Assembly: GCA_033296885.1 (NCBI GenBank)
Contig: MU863938.1
Coordinates: 62,001 to 126,000 of the forward strand
Length of the DNA stretch: 64,000 nt
DNA from: Triangularia verruculosa
Lineage: Eukaryota; Ascomycota; Sordariomycetes; Sordariales; Podosporaceae
Reading direction: 5' to 3'
Part shown: positions 1 to 11,556 of the stretch, in pieces
How positions within the stretch are numbered: the stretch's first letter is position 1
How the letters are laid out: the number at the start of each line of letters is the position of its first letter
The notes under the pieces: model-generated
The model's database searches: none
The model's input: the letters and a program-made list of their open reading frames with translations, nothing else
Told to the model about the DNA's origin: nothing
Translations under genes and position numbers: made by a program

Positions 1-1
1 G

Positions 2-1135
2 CATCGTGGCCCTTCGGATATTGTTATACAAGACGGTTACGGTTACATCTTGGACGACCACTACTATCGCACCTGCCAGACCACCGCCACCGCTGTGAGA
101 ATTGCTACTGTAGCCCCCCCTACCACGACCATTGTCGTCCCCCCTGTCACCACGACCGTCACGCCGACTGCCGCCGGGATACCAACTACCACCCGCAAGC
201 CTGTCGAGGCTGTCATTGTTGACAAGGCTACCACCATCACTGGCGCTAGCACCACTGTCACCGTCAGCGATGTGGCCAAGACCATCACACTCCCTGACTC
301 TGCCTCTACTGTCAAAGTACCCATCACAGCCAAGATTCTGTCCACTGCCACGATTGGCGACCCAACAACCATCACTCTTCCTGGTGGACAGGGTACTGTG
401 ACCATCATCTCCACAACTGTCTTTGATACCACAGTCACGATCGGCTCTTCCGTCGTCACCGTTTGCCCTACCGATCAGCCAACCCCCATCATTCGCCCTA
501 TGACCATCATCACTCGCCCTACCACCACCATCCAGCCCACCATCACAACCATCCAGCCCACCATCATAACCATCCAACCCGCTACCGCTCAGCCTACCAC
601 TATAATTAAAGCTACTATTATCACCCAACCTACTATTATTACCCAACCTACTATTACGATTAAGCCGATAATAACGATTAAGCCGATAATAACGATTAAG
701 CCTACCATCACCACCATCCAGCCTACCATCACCACCATCCAACCTACCATCACCACCATCCAACCTACTATTACCACCATCCAACCTACCATCACTACCA
801 TCCAACCTACCATCACCACTCAGCCGACTATCCTTATTAAGCCGACAACCACGATCGAGTCGACAATCACCACGATCCAGCCTGCTATCATTCGGCCCAC
901 GGTCACTCTCCGTCCCACAACCACTCTCAAGACAACCGTCACGAGCATTCGCGTGAGCGTCAGCACCACCACTCGTCCGGCCACCACGACCGTCAGCACG
1001 ACCGCCATTCGCAACCCAACACTCTTCACCTTGACCACCCGCCGCACCGTGATCGAGACGGATCAAGAGGCCAAGACCGTTGCCCGTGTCATTGCTTCGC
1101 CCGTTGCCACCATCGCTGTTGATGGCAGCGACTAA
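2..1135 (+). CDS. Thr/Pro-rich repetitive wall-type protein, 3' end (5' partial)
   Basis: The reading frame is open from the left edge of the window, so the start lies outside it and only the C-terminal 377 or so residues are visible. The product is dominated by Thr, Pro, Ile and Val, with almost no Cys. A 7-residue unit close to ITTIQPT is repeated in tandem around nt 690-815, preceded by IITQPT and ITIKPI variants. Thr/Pro-rich tandem repeats of this kind are typical of heavily O-mannosylated fungal cell-wall or adhesin-like proteins; that role is inferred from composition alone. The C-terminus ends in VDGSD with no obvious GPI-addition hydrophobic tail. The signal peptide and any N-terminal domain cannot be seen. 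Certain: a long open frame with coding-type repeats. Uncertain: family and location. Confidence 0.7.
   Translation, partial: HRGPSDIVIQDGYGYILDDHYYRTCQTTATAVRIATVAPPTTTIVVPPVTTTVTPTAAGIPTTTRKPVEAVIVDKATTITGASTTVTVSDVAKTITLPDSASTVKVPITAKILSTATIGDPTTITLPGGQGTVTIISTTVFDTTVTIGSSVVTVCPTDQPTPIIRPMTIITRPTTTIQPTITTIQPTIITIQPATAQPTTIIKATIITQPTIITQPTITIKPIITIKPIITIKPTITTIQPTITTIQPTITTIQPTITTIQPTITTIQPTITTQPTILIKPTTTIESTITTIQPAIIRPTVTLRPTTTLKTTVTSIRVSVSTTTRPATTTVSTTAIRNPTLFTLTTRRTVIETDQEAKTVARVIASPVATIAVDGSD
690..830 (+). repeat. In-frame 21-bp tandem repeat (ITTIQPT-type units)
   Basis: About six near-identical 21-bp units of the type accatcaccaccatccaacct follow one another inside the reading frame and encode ITTIQPT heptads. 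Upstream variants (attattacccaacct, ataacgattaagccg) suggest older, diverged copies. Coding minisatellites like this commonly vary in copy number between strains. Confidence 0.85.
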
Positions 1136-2956
1136 ATGGTTGATGTGTGCTTGATCTATCAAGCCTCGACTTCAGTCCTTTGGTCTTAGCATGGGCTTGG
1201 GGCTCTATGCTAATCATCCAATGGATAGATGAGGGCATTGGACGAGGAGCTCGGCGGGGAGATAGCTTTGCCTCGGGGAAAACTGCATGAGAAGAAGGGG
1301 GAACACACACACACGCGCGCGCGCACGCTGTAATGAAATGGGAGCGAGCTTTTTGTATACTTTTTTTTGTTGAAAAGTTTGTTGTATTCTTTATTCTCTT
1401 CGTGTTCACTTCTTACACTCATTGGATATTCTTATTCTTTTTCCTCTTCTCGCACTCGCTCTCTTGATTATTCTCAATTCTCTTCTTCTAAGGGGCGTTG
1501 GTGGGAACAAGGGAGGGAGCAAGTCTTGGGCTCGCTTGGCTTATGTGAATGGGGGGGAAGGGACAGGATACTTGCTTCTGGATGCAATGCTTTTTTCTTT
1601 CTTTGGCTTCCAACTTTTTCGGCCGCTTCTGGGTAAAACCTCTCTGGCTGGATTGCGGGAGCTCGAAGAAGTGTGTCGGATCGTTCTCTTTAGGGAGAGG
1701 TGTCGAGGAAGCAATACCATTTCAATGGCAGGCCTTATGAAATGTATGAAACACGATTTTTTGTTTTATTCTACTAGAGACTTGATACACGTCTTGTGGC
1801 GTGTTACGGTTGAAAGCGGCGCGCGTGTGTGTGTTGTACATAAAACACTTTTATGGTTGGGATGATTGAGTTAGATAATTATAGAACCTGAATTTTTTTG
1901 ACCTAAAGATACTGATGTGACCATTGATTTTGATTTTATGCTCCTGATTTCCCCTGGCGGACGGCATATTGTCTGAAGAAGGTGAGTGCAAAATGTGAAC
2001 TATGCATGCTATGGCCTCGAGCTTCGGAGGGCATCAAGTCTTGAGCAAAGAGAGAGATAATCCCTCTCATCAACGGCTTATTAGAGATGATAACCAAGAT
2101 ATGGAGGACGCCTAGGATGCTATACTAAAGAAAGAGAAAGGATATCTGTTTTCAAAAGCATGACTCGGAGAGGTTCAGAGATGCTTCTACTGGTCGTTGA
2201 TGATTGTGATACCGTCTTGGAAGAGCTGGATTCATTCAAAATGGTGCCAGTAGCGCCGTATACCTGATCTCGTTGATGGATTGCCGAGGAACGAAGACTG
2301 AAGCTTCACCAAAATCCGTCACCTCTTGAAAATTCTCGTGCCTCAACGGAGTTGGAATACCATGGACCCTAACCCGAAGACTCCTATCCAGGAGTGCCAG
2401 GGAACTTAGTCCGCAAGCCTTGTCTGTTATTCTCGGCATCGGTTCCGGCTCTCCGCTTTAGCCCCAAACAGGCATGCTTGAGCGGAAACCCTGCATCTGC
2501 CCCTGCACCCGACCAGACAGACCCCACCATCACGGTCGACGTCATCCTCACTGTTAGCCAGGCGAGCCATTTCCTTGGAACGCTCTAACAAACGAGCAAA
2601 CAGATGGGATGTTGCTCAGAACAAGAAACAATTGGAAGCGGAGAATATTGGTTACTTAATATTCTGCAAAAGCCTGAAATTTTAACTGGTCTTTCCGCAT
2701 CCCTCACACTTGGCAACACGTCTGGCCCCAGATTTGGCCGAGACCCTGCGGATCCAGCATTCCCTTAACTATGGATGGACCCTGAAGTCTGAATTTCTCT
2801 TGCTCCCAAATACATATGTACATGTACACTACACAATCAGTCTTTACTTCTACGGATTCTGCGGCGCCGGAGTCAAGTCCGTCTCAATCAATTCGCTCTT
2901 CTTGTTGTAGCTATTTTCAACCCACACCATCTAATAGCATTACATTTCCTGTCACC
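1136..2956. other. Intergenic region, no convincing gene
   Basis: This 1.8-kb stretch follows the repeat-rich gene. It holds a 26-bp alternating purine-pyrimidine run at 1303-1328 and T-rich sequence. A 67-codon minus-strand open frame at 2236-2439 contains the coding-looking phrase VRVHGIPTPLRHENFQEV, but it has no supporting neighbours; it may be a relic or chance. Confidence 0.55.
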
Positions 2957-5636
2957 ATGCCTCGCTTCAGAGAGATTGCCCCCGCTCCCCAGAGACAAGA
3001 GCCGGGCGAGTCAAGGCCAGCAAACTCATCCCTCAGGCCTCCATGTGATCCTCGCTCATTACCACCTCGTCGTTCGCTTTCCCGCAAAGCTTGCGTCTAT
3101 TGCAAAACGAAGAAGATCAAGTGCAACGGCGGAGATCCGTGTTTCCAATGTCAGTCGCGGCGGTTGCCTGGACAATGTCGGTACGAGCTGTCACACGAAG
3201 AGGTGCTTCGTCTCGAAAACGCTCGCCTCCAAGAACGAATTGAGGAATTGGAGCTGTTGTGTAGGTCTCAGCGCCCAGAGGCATCTGACAATATTCACAT
3301 CGATGATATTGCGGTAAGTGTCTCTGCCCCGGGGCCCAACGGCGGGCAAACATCGTTAGGAGAACGACTGGATAATGAGTCTGCGGACCATTATTCCCAG
3401 GCGTGAGTGTGATTATATTCTTTGTCATGGCTGACTTGCCGCTTTGACGAAAATTTAGTCGGCCACTGGACCTTATTCATGCCCCCCTTTCTCGTGGATT
3501 CCGTTAATTGATCATAAAAAGCCTCAGTTTCGAAGTCGACCAACCAGCTTATTCACCATCCAGCAGCCTAGCTGCCATTGGCACCAGCACTCATTCTGTG
3601 GTGCCGCCATACTTACTCTCAAGGCAAACTTCCACAGATTCTGACACAGAGTATATGCTGCAGCCACATGCGCATCTCAGCCTCGCAAACGAATTAGCGA
3701 CACGGTGTACGTGTCTCCAGCTGTCTAAATCAGGATGATGCTTAAGCGGCAGAACTGACAATTATGTTCAGACCCCTCTGTCTATCCCGCGCTGCTGCAT
3801 CCGGATGCCGAGCGTCTCGGGCTTCAGGTGTCATTTGACCCTAGCAAGATTCATGGTCATATCGAGACCATGCAGCTGAATGCCTCAACTCACCCGCAAC
3901 GTCCTCGCTCAAGGTCTGATATCAGATTGCAAAGCCTTAACCTTGCTCCCTGGACCGATGTTTTGATCAATGGAGATGTTGCCGCTAGCCTTCTTTCGCA
4001 ATACTTCGACAACGACCAATCTACCTTTCGCCTTTTTGATGCAGATCTCTTTTTAGATGACTTGGCCCGTGGAGAGCATAATTACTGTTCGCCCCAGCTT
4101 CTGAATGCGGTGCTGGCTTGGGCTTGCGTAGGTCTTTATGGTGTTGAAAACGGGGTCAACGGCTGTATCACTGACTGCAAGAACAGCAAGCTTATCACGG
4201 CTCATACCCTGGAAGGGTAGTGCATGACCTGGGTCTGCAGTTTCTGGCGCATGCAGACCATCTCTTTTGGCAGTCATTGAACCTCAACACCATCACCTCT
4301 GCTCCCACCGCAACTCTCTTGGAGATTTGCGCATTGATGTCAGGCCATGCCGAACTCTCGGCGAGATACAAGGCCGCTTCACTTGCCGCCAGTCAGTTCA
4401 TGGGGTTTTTCGGGTGCTTTTCTGCAAATCTGGCTGCTTCGCCAACGGCCTCAGGACTCAGCTCGAGTCAGTGGACCAGAGCAACCTCACATATCGGTTG
4501 GGGTGTGTTTTCAAACCAAACGTCAGTGACCACTTTATTGCCGACCGCGTGAAGTGAAGCTCACAAATGGCCAACACAGATTTACCGATCTGCATACCCG
4601 CTCTTGCGCGTTTCAAGGAGCCCCTGGGGTTCCCATCCCTGGCCAGGGTGCTTACCACTCAGATGAAGGTGCCCTGTCGATACTTCCGCGCTCTAGCTAT
4701 ACGGATGTCAGTTTTGTGTCAGAGTGTGAGTTGGCAATAATAGTCCACGATATGGTGCAGTTGTATTACTACACTGGAGAGCTGGATGGTGGTACCCCTT
4801 TGGCTGGAATGGCCAACCGAAACCCAAGTCTTGAACAAGCCGAGAACCTCTTCAGGCGCCTGCTTGTGTGGGCGGCCGGTTTGCCATTGGCCTGCGTTAG
4901 AGGAGATCAAAACTCGCAAACAACAATCTTCATGCAGTAAGTTTTATGTTCAACCCCGAGATTCAGTTTGGCTATGTGGGTGCTAACTAGCTGGGGGTGA
5001 AGCATGCATTTTCATGCCACTGTCATTGCCCTTTTTCAACCGTTTATCTTTGGGCCCTTGCAACGATTAAGGTTTCAATCATTCGACACCCAAGGATCTG
5101 CCCTTTGCGCCTTCAACTCATCGGTGGACCAGTTGAAGAGGCTGGTGATCAACCACCGGAGTACATTCGAGGCTCAGGGAAACCTATTAGGGGGGTTGAG
5201 CGGATCGCTGGCTCTCGCAAGCAGCCTGTGCCAGAATGGACCTTCTGTGGAGCGAAGAGATGATTCTGTGAGACACCACTACTTTGACGTTTGCGTCAAG
5301 GGGCTTCTTCGCATCGTCGACAGGTTCAAAGTTATCAAGGTCTATATCAAGGGGTTATTGGCGTTGGCTTTGTCAAATCAAACGGTCACGACACAATACG
5401 CAGAGTGGGTACTGGGCGAGGTGACCCGACCGGAGATACAGAGAGACACACTCGAGGCCGGAGAGCATCTCACTTCGAATGTGGTGGTCGATTATGAACT
5501 TGCCCTTTCGGACCGGTCGGCTGCGACTTATGCCAAGATTGTGCCGACACTGGGGACTGCCGCCATATCAAGCAGAATCGTGTCTACGTATGATGCAGAT
5601 CCCGTTGCGCAGGATGGCAGGATGGAGATGGTGTAA
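2957..5636 (+). pseudogene. Zn2Cys6 transcription factor, frames disrupted
   Basis: The start MPRFREIAPAPQ is followed by a Gal4-type zinc cluster (ACVYCKTKKIKCNGGDPCFQC, then RRLPGQC) and a coiled-coil-like stretch, then a fungal-specific regulatory domain. Proposed introns: 3403-3527, 3707-3771 (joins to YPSVYPALLHPDAERLGLQ, a classic motif of this family) and 4937-5002 (branch TGCTAAC; joins to FMHMHFHATVIALFQPF, also classic). Two further frame changes, near 4215-4225 and 4552-4556, have no convincing intron: at the first, a TAG follows HTLEG and the family-like sequence resumes in another frame at HDLGLQFLAHADHLFW. Either these are indels (pseudogene) or there are introns I could not define. 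An in-frame upstream ATG at 2816 would add 47 residues without recognisable sequence. If active it would be a nuclear DNA-binding regulator; its targets are unknown. Confidence 0.6.
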
Positions 5637-6332
5637 CCGATCGATCACCAGTCTGCAAGGTTAACAAACGAGCGGCTACTCTATGACTTTTAGAATGGAT
5701 TTTTCCCTCCAATCCCAGATTGTTCCGCACAGATTCTTCCCGGTGAAAAGTAACCGGACAAAAACCCAAACGCTGCAAAGCGTTGACGATGGTGGAGCTT
5801 GGCCTGCACCCTGGCCAAGAACAATGTTATGCCGCGACCACTTATTCGGCTGCTCTGAAGCCGCATACCCTGTTTGAGTATTCTCCCGACAAAGGTGCCG
5901 TTGGAGACGACCGCTGGGTCCTGGGGAACCCCAGATGATTTCCTCTTTTAGCCGCACCAACCGCAGCATGTTACGACACTAGGCTCGGAGCTTTGTTGTT
6001 AGCGATGACAACATGTAGGGTTCCGTTTGATCGTATGTGACCTCAATGAATTTCCCCGCCTTGCGCTACTGGTGAAAACGTAAGGAAGAACTCCTGTCGC
6101 CGGCGGGAACTGAGCCGTACCGCAGGAAACGCGGGTATGTGGACGGGCTACCGGGATGAAAGCGCAACATCGTTGGGATAGAGGGAGGATGACCTGGTTG
6201 GCGTGCTTTGAGATCCGAGGGAATATCGTGTCTCTATAAAAGACGAATGCCCCCGTTGTTCGTTGAGCAATAGATTTGAGGTAGTGAGAGAGGTCACAAA
6301 CAAAAACGTCTGCCGAGAGCCATCAAGTCATT
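5637..6332. other. Promoter region of the CE12 esterase gene
   Basis: No gene is seen in this stretch. It contains the 5' flank of the downstream esterase, including a TATA-type element about 90 bp before its ATG. Confidence 0.6.
6234..6242 (+). promoter_or_regulatory. TATA box of the CE12 esterase gene
   Basis: ctataaaag lies 91 bp upstream of the ATG at 6333, a usual position for a core promoter in highly inducible fungal secreted-enzyme genes. Assigned by motif and position only. Confidence 0.5.
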
Positions 6333-7139
6333 ATGAAGTTCTCACCTTCCACGCTCTTCCCGCTTCTGCTGGCGGCGGGAACCACCGCTGCCCCTTCGCA
6401 GAATTCTGCTCGTCAGACCAAGCCACCTACCGTCTATTTGGCCGGCGACAGCACCATGGCTCGTACAAACAGCCCACACAATGGCTGGGGCGAATACCTC
6501 TCCAAGTACCTCACCATCTCCGTCGTCAACAAGGCCATCTCCGGCCGGTCGGCACGCAGCTTCACCAACGAGGGCCGCTTCGCCGAGATCGAGCGTCTCG
6601 TCGTGCCCAACGACATTGTCATCATCAGCTTTGGGCACAACGACGGCAGCTCGCCCAACTCGGCCAACGACAACGGTCGCAGCGCCTGTCCCGGCACCGG
6701 CAACGAGGTCTGCAAATCAGGCAAGACCGGCGAGACGGTGTATACGTACAACCACTACCTCCAAACGGCCGGACGCGCGCTCATCGCCAAGGGAGCCAAG
6801 GTCGTGTTCAGCAGCCAGACGCCAAAGAACCTCTGGCAGAACGGGCAGTGGAGCGGCAACTACGAGCCGCCTAGATTCGTGCCCTACGCTGCGCAGGCGG
6901 CGAGGAACGTCGGCAACGGCGCCAGCTTTGTCGACCACTACCAGGCCGTGACCAAGACGTACCAGAGGTTGGGGAGCCAAAAGGTCAATACTTTCTATCC
7001 TGTGGACTACACTCATACCAGTCCCGAGGGGGCGGATGTGATTGCCCAGGCGTTTGCGCAGGCTGTGTCGAGGGATTTCAATGGGACGACGGCGGTGAAG
7101 CCGTACTTGAGAAACCCGGTGCCAAATGTGTTTAACTAG
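6333..7139 (+). CDS. Rhamnogalacturonan acetylesterase (CE12, SGNH hydrolase)
   Basis: This intronless gene encodes 268 residues. Residues 1-20 form a signal peptide (MKFSPSTLFPLLLAAGTTAA). SGNH blocks are clear: GDST with nucleophile Ser40 (block I), SGRSAR at 70-75 (block II), FGHND with Asn103 (block III), and DYTH with Asp225 and His228 (block V). Length and block spacing match secreted fungal rhamnogalacturonan acetylesterases, which remove acetyl esters from the rhamnogalacturonan I backbone of pectin outside the cell. An Asn-Gly-Thr sequon near the C-terminus suggests N-glycosylation. It is followed by an oxidoreductase gene on the same strand, with no evidence of co-regulation. The family is confident; the exact polymer specificity is inferred. 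Confidence 0.9.
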   Translation: MKFSPSTLFPLLLAAGTTAAPSQNSARQTKPPTVYLAGDSTMARTNSPHNGWGEYLSKYLTISVVNKAISGRSARSFTNEGRFAEIERLVVPNDIVIISFGHNDGSSPNSANDNGRSACPGTGNEVCKSGKTGETVYTYNHYLQTAGRALIAKGAKVVFSSQTPKNLWQNGQWSGNYEPPRFVPYAAQAARNVGNGASFVDHYQAVTKTYQRLGSQKVNTFYPVDYTHTSPEGADVIAQAFAQAVSRDFNGTTAVKPYLRNPVPNVFN

Positions 7140-7427
7140 AGGGGCTGGGGACACGAAATAAAGATTTCAAGGTTTCGGATCGAAAAACGGCACATGGAAA
7201 GTCAATTCGGGAGTCGTCGGCTGTCATCGGGATATGATAACCCGGTCGTTGTCCTGGCAAGGGTGTGTCGGGTGTGACACCGCCGGTCTTGTTTGCGAGT
7301 CGCAGGTAGCGATATCGGCCATTTCTTTGGAGTTCTCAGTTTCATACCTTACTTTATACTTTGGAAGCAATATCAATTGAACTCAACAACAGGCAACGAT
7401 ACTTTTGGACAGTTGTATACCGTTATC

Positions 7428-8572
7428 ATGGCAAAAGTCCTCATCACAGGAATCAACGGCTACATCGCTGCTCACACTGCCGCCCGGTTCCTACAGGCCG
7501 GCTTCAGCGTCCGAGGCACAGTCCGGAACAAGGCGTCTCTCAATGTCGAGTCTCTTCTTCGTGCCCTGTCTTCGCCTCAGAAGACAGGCGGCGGCAAGGT
7601 TGAGATTGTTGAAGTCCCCGACATCACCGTTGAAGGGGCGTTTGACAATGCTGTGCAGGGTAGGCTGTGATTTAATTTCTCCCGTCTTTCGACTAATAAT
7701 CCATTTACCTGGCATGCAAAACAGGAGTCCAAGCGATAGCCCACCTCGCCTCGCCCGTCTCCATGGCCGACGGGGACCCGACGCCAATGATGAAGGCCGC
7801 TGTCGACGGGACCACTTCCTTGCTTGGCTCGGCCATTGGATCCTCACAAAAGGTCAGATCGGTGGTCTTCATGTCCTCCATCAGCGCAGTCTACTCGCCC
7901 TCCCCTGACCGCGGCCCAAGGCACGTCTTCACGTCCGCGGACTGGAACCAAGAAGCCGAGGCCAAGGTGGCAGAGCTGGGCGACAAGACACTCGGTTACA
8001 TCACCTACCAGGCCAGCAAAACCGCTGCAGAGAAGGCGTTGTGGAAATTTGTCGACGAGAAGAAGGATCCCGCATGGGCGGGGGTGAACGTTACGACTTT
8101 CTGTCCAAGTCCTGTGTTGGGCCCGCCGTTGTTTATGCCCAGCCCGCTGTCGGGGCTGAGCATGAGGGTCAAGGATGTTTGGGACGTGATGCATGGAGGC
8201 GAAGTGCCGGAAGCGAGTGTGATTAGGGGCACCTTTGTCGACGTGAGGGACGTGGCTGAGGTGGTGGTCAAGGCCGTGGTGAGAGACTTGGCTTTGGGGG
8301 ACGGGGAAAGCAAGAAACGGGAGAGGCTTGTGTTGATGGCGCAGGATAATGTTAGTCCTGGGCAGATGGCGCAGGTTTTGAGGGAGGAGTTTGGGGACAG
8401 GCTCAAAGGAGTTATCAGGGAGTCACAGGAGGGGGAGAAGGAAGAGGTCGTGAAGGAGAGAGTGACGTTGAAGAAGTTTGATTCCGAGCCAGCGAGGAAA
8501 GTCTTGGGGAGAGACTGGAAAATGTTCAGGGATAGTGTGGTGGACAGCGCACGGTTTTTTCGTGGAGTCTGA
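7428..8572 (+). CDS. NAD(P)-dependent epimerase/reductase (extended SDR)
   Basis: Two exons, 7428-7659 and 7725-8572, are separated by a 65-nt intron with branch gactaat; the product is 359 residues. The N-terminus MAKVLITGINGYIAAH is the glycine-rich Rossmann motif (GxxGxxA type). The junction reads AVQGVQAIAHLASPVS, the usual second cofactor-binding segment. The catalytic elements are MSSISAVY (Ser) and YITYQASK (Tyr-x-x-x-Lys). This matches the dihydroflavonol-4-reductase/aldehyde-reductase-like group that includes yeast Gre2-type methylglyoxal and ketone reductases. It would reduce a carbonyl with NADPH in the cytosol; the substrate cannot be read from sequence. A 45-codon in-frame extension upstream of the chosen ATG has no conserved sequence and probably lies in the leader. 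Confidence 0.88.
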
Positions 8573-9962
8573 GACGACAGAGGCAAGGAATTGAGCTTGA
8601 ACAACGGGACTGCCATGAGCTGGTGAGGCAGGGCGACGTAACGTCAGATCAGTGCAGGTTGCCCCCTGAAAACCCGCATATTGCTTTCAAAGGGGAGAAT
8701 AGATCCCAACGGCTGGCTTCATGAATGGGCCAGATGTGAAAGAGGATGTATAGTATGCGTTGTCATTGAGCCGACAATGTTTGAAGAGCTGGCACGATGT
8801 CGGTCTATAGCGAGTGGTTGGTGAGGCAGTCTGACTGATCTAATCGGCAGATACCAACAGCTGAACCGACAGCGTGTTTTGGATCCTTAACCATGGCAAG
8901 ACTAAAAGAGAAAAGGGGGCTTGCTTCGGTTGAAACTTCGGGCGCGGTTCATGACTAGAGCTTGCTCAATTGTTGCAACATCCAAAAGTAGTTGGGCAAA
9001 ATGGATACCCATCGCAACTGCCAAAAAGAACGAGGTTTCCCTTGAAATGCAAGAGCGAGTCCAGTGACATCCATGGCTAACCACGGCGATTTGACCAAAG
9101 AAGCAAGTGCGAACACTAGATCAAAATTCCTGTAACTGCACAAGATCCCGAGTTTCCTCGCCACACACCCGATCCTCAGAGATTAGTAGTACTTCTGTGC
9201 GATCTACCCGAAAAATCAAAGACGCGCCCAGAATCAATCCTTGAATTCTAGAAGAGCTTGAAGCTGTCGGACTCGTCGTATTCACTCCATGGCTTCTCGC
9301 AAGACACAAGGCTCTTGCTGCTCGGCTGATGCATATGATAAAGTTGAATGGATTGGACGATTGCATTCGGCTTGCTGGTCTTGTCTTTAGGGCTGTTGAA
9401 CGCCGGCTCGGGTCCTGGGGAGAGATTCGCTGCAGAAAGTCTACGCTTCTCGCCTCATAACTGCATATACGTCGCAACTATCCACCATCAGTCCCAGGAA
9501 AGCCAATACAAATATCGACTCCCTTAATCAAGCCTTTCAGTTCTGGTCTTTATATTGATATCCTGGAAAGGTCGAGATCTTGAATGATAAGATCTTATGC
9601 AGGTACGCTGCAAAGGGAGGTTCTCGCCGCAACGCCCGGACTCCCGGGCCGATCCAGATGGCACCCCTCAGCTGAATTTGGGATGAAATATTGATCTTCG
9701 CATGGATCGCGGATGTTTGCAGATCCCCGTCTTACTCCCCGTAGTACTCGAATCAGGGGCCGAGCGGGGCTATGATGTAGGACTCGGAGTAATTGATGGT
9801 TCTCCCAGCCTTTGTTTTTGGTTGCTCAAGAACGTCTCTTACTCGTGCAGGACATATGGACCACGAATACAAGATAACTGGTCATCTGAGACACGATCAC
9901 AAGGGTTTGCACGATATTAAGACCGCTTGACACGATTATTGCTGCTCAGACTGCTCATCAGC
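8573..9962. other. Intergenic region, no gene seen
   Basis: About 1.4 kb with only short, uncharacterised open frames on both strands. No domain, tRNA or repeat was recognised. Confidence 0.5.
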
Positions 9963-11556
9963 ATGCGACCACTACACTTGCATCGAATCCTCCTGAAATC
10001 GGGCTTCCTTCTGTGTGTTGCATGCAGTACGCCCAGTTCGGCGCAGACAGAAAGACAAAATATTCCTGCCCAGGCGCAGACGATCGACCAGAAAACATTC
10101 AATGTTCTTCAGAATGTCCCTCCACCTTCCGAATATGGGGGTTTTCTGGCGTGGATTGTGTGTGGTTTTTCGTATAATATTTTCACGTTATCCTCCTCAT
10201 GACCTCATGTTAACCACCATTGGTTGGGTTTGCGCAGCCATTCGGGCCCCCCAACGCGACATTAGAGTCTCTCGTTGCTCGGCCATTCCACATATACAGC
10301 AAAGAATTTGAGGACATCATTGGCTCAAATCCGACATTGACGCTCTTGAACCACACAAATGGCGACCCTTTGTTCCACGAGGCTCCGGTCTGGTACGTCG
10401 CTGAGCTGGATTCCTTCCGAGTATCAAAATCTCCTCGACTGATGATGACCTGTAGGAACCCATCGACAGACGAGATGTTCTTCTGCCAAAATTCCGGGGC
10501 CACGGCTGCTGGCACTGGAATACAGAAGTCTGCCATCATCCAGAAGATCAAGCTTTCTACTATCACGTCAAATATCACCAGTCAGAGGAACGCCAGCGGG
10601 TCAGTTCAGATTGAACTTGTTACTGGAGATGATGGAGCCAAAGTTATGAACCCGAATGGTCAGTGCGGTTCCTTTACTATGTTTGTGGGCTGCTTGCAAG
10701 ACTAACAAGAGATGTGGGGAAAAAAGGAGGTACCAACTACAAGAACAAGCTGCTCTTTCTTGGTCAGGGAAAGGGAGAGAATGTCCCTCCCGCCATCTAC
10801 TTGATGGATCCGAAACCTCCATATGATACCAAAGGTCAGTGCCGCGTCCATAGGTACTTTCCATTCTTATCAGACACTGACATAAGAACCCAGTCGTGTT
10901 GAACAACTTCTTCGGCCGCCAGTTCAACTCTCTCAACGACGTATCTATCAACCCCCGCAATGGCGACATCTACTTCACCGACCCTACCTATGGATTCGTC
11001 CAGGATTTCCGACCTGCACCGGGATTCCCGAAACAAGTGTGGCGGTTCAGCGAGGCCACAGGGGCCGTGACTGTGGTGGCAGATGGATTCAGCATGCCAA
11101 ACGGGATCCAGTTCTCGCCGTCTGGATCACATCTGTATGTCACCGACAGTGGGATGGCCCAGGGGTTCAGGGGGATGGAATACAGCAATCCTTCTACGAT
11201 GTTAGTCTCATACTTTTACCGCCCCTTGCGACAACAGGTTACTAACACGAAATAGATACCGTTATGACGTATCCAAAGACGGCACGTTGTCCAACAGGCA
11301 GACATTCGCATTTGTGACGCCTGGAGTGCCGGATGGGATCAATGTCGATACAAAGGGCAATGTGTACGTGGGCTGTGCGGATGGGGTGCAAGTCTACAAT
11401 CCCTCGGGTAAATTAATCGGGAAGATCTTTTTGGGTAAGGGCGTGGCCAACTTTCAGTTTGCGGGCAAGGGGAGAATGGTGCTGTTGGCGGAGACGGAGC
11501 TGTATTTTGTGGGTGGGTTGAAGGCCGAGGGGGCTTTTCCGGGGAAGTTGTACTGA
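9963..11556 (+). CDS. Secreted SMP-30/lactonohydrolase-like protein
   Basis: Five exons: 9963-10157, 10238-10658, 10727-10834, 10894-11200 and 11256-11556. All junctions keep frame and give 443 residues. The protein begins with a signal peptide (ILLKSGFLLCVACSTPSSA, cut near residue 27). The core is a six-bladed beta-propeller of the SMP-30/gluconolactonase family: RQFNSLNDVSINPRNGDIYF with the Asn-Asp metal-binding pair, the next-blade motif TDPTYG, SMPNGIQFSP and VPDGINVDTKGNVYVG. Characterised fungal relatives are extracellular or periplasmic lactonases that open sugar or pantoyl lactones using a divalent cation. Several Asn-x-Ser/Thr sites support secretion. The family is clear; the natural lactone is not. 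Branch sites CTAAC or CTGAC are visible in most of its introns. Confidence 0.85.

Noticed and set aside
2816..2956. 47-residue extension of the first Zn2Cys6 protein
   Set aside because: In frame with an ATG, but low-complexity and in a typical leader position; the ATG at 2957 is followed directly by regulator-type sequence.
6481..6951. 156-codon Thr/Arg-rich frame inside the CE12 gene
   Set aside because: Composition is that of a shifted GC-rich coding frame; the CE12 frame carries all catalytic motifs.
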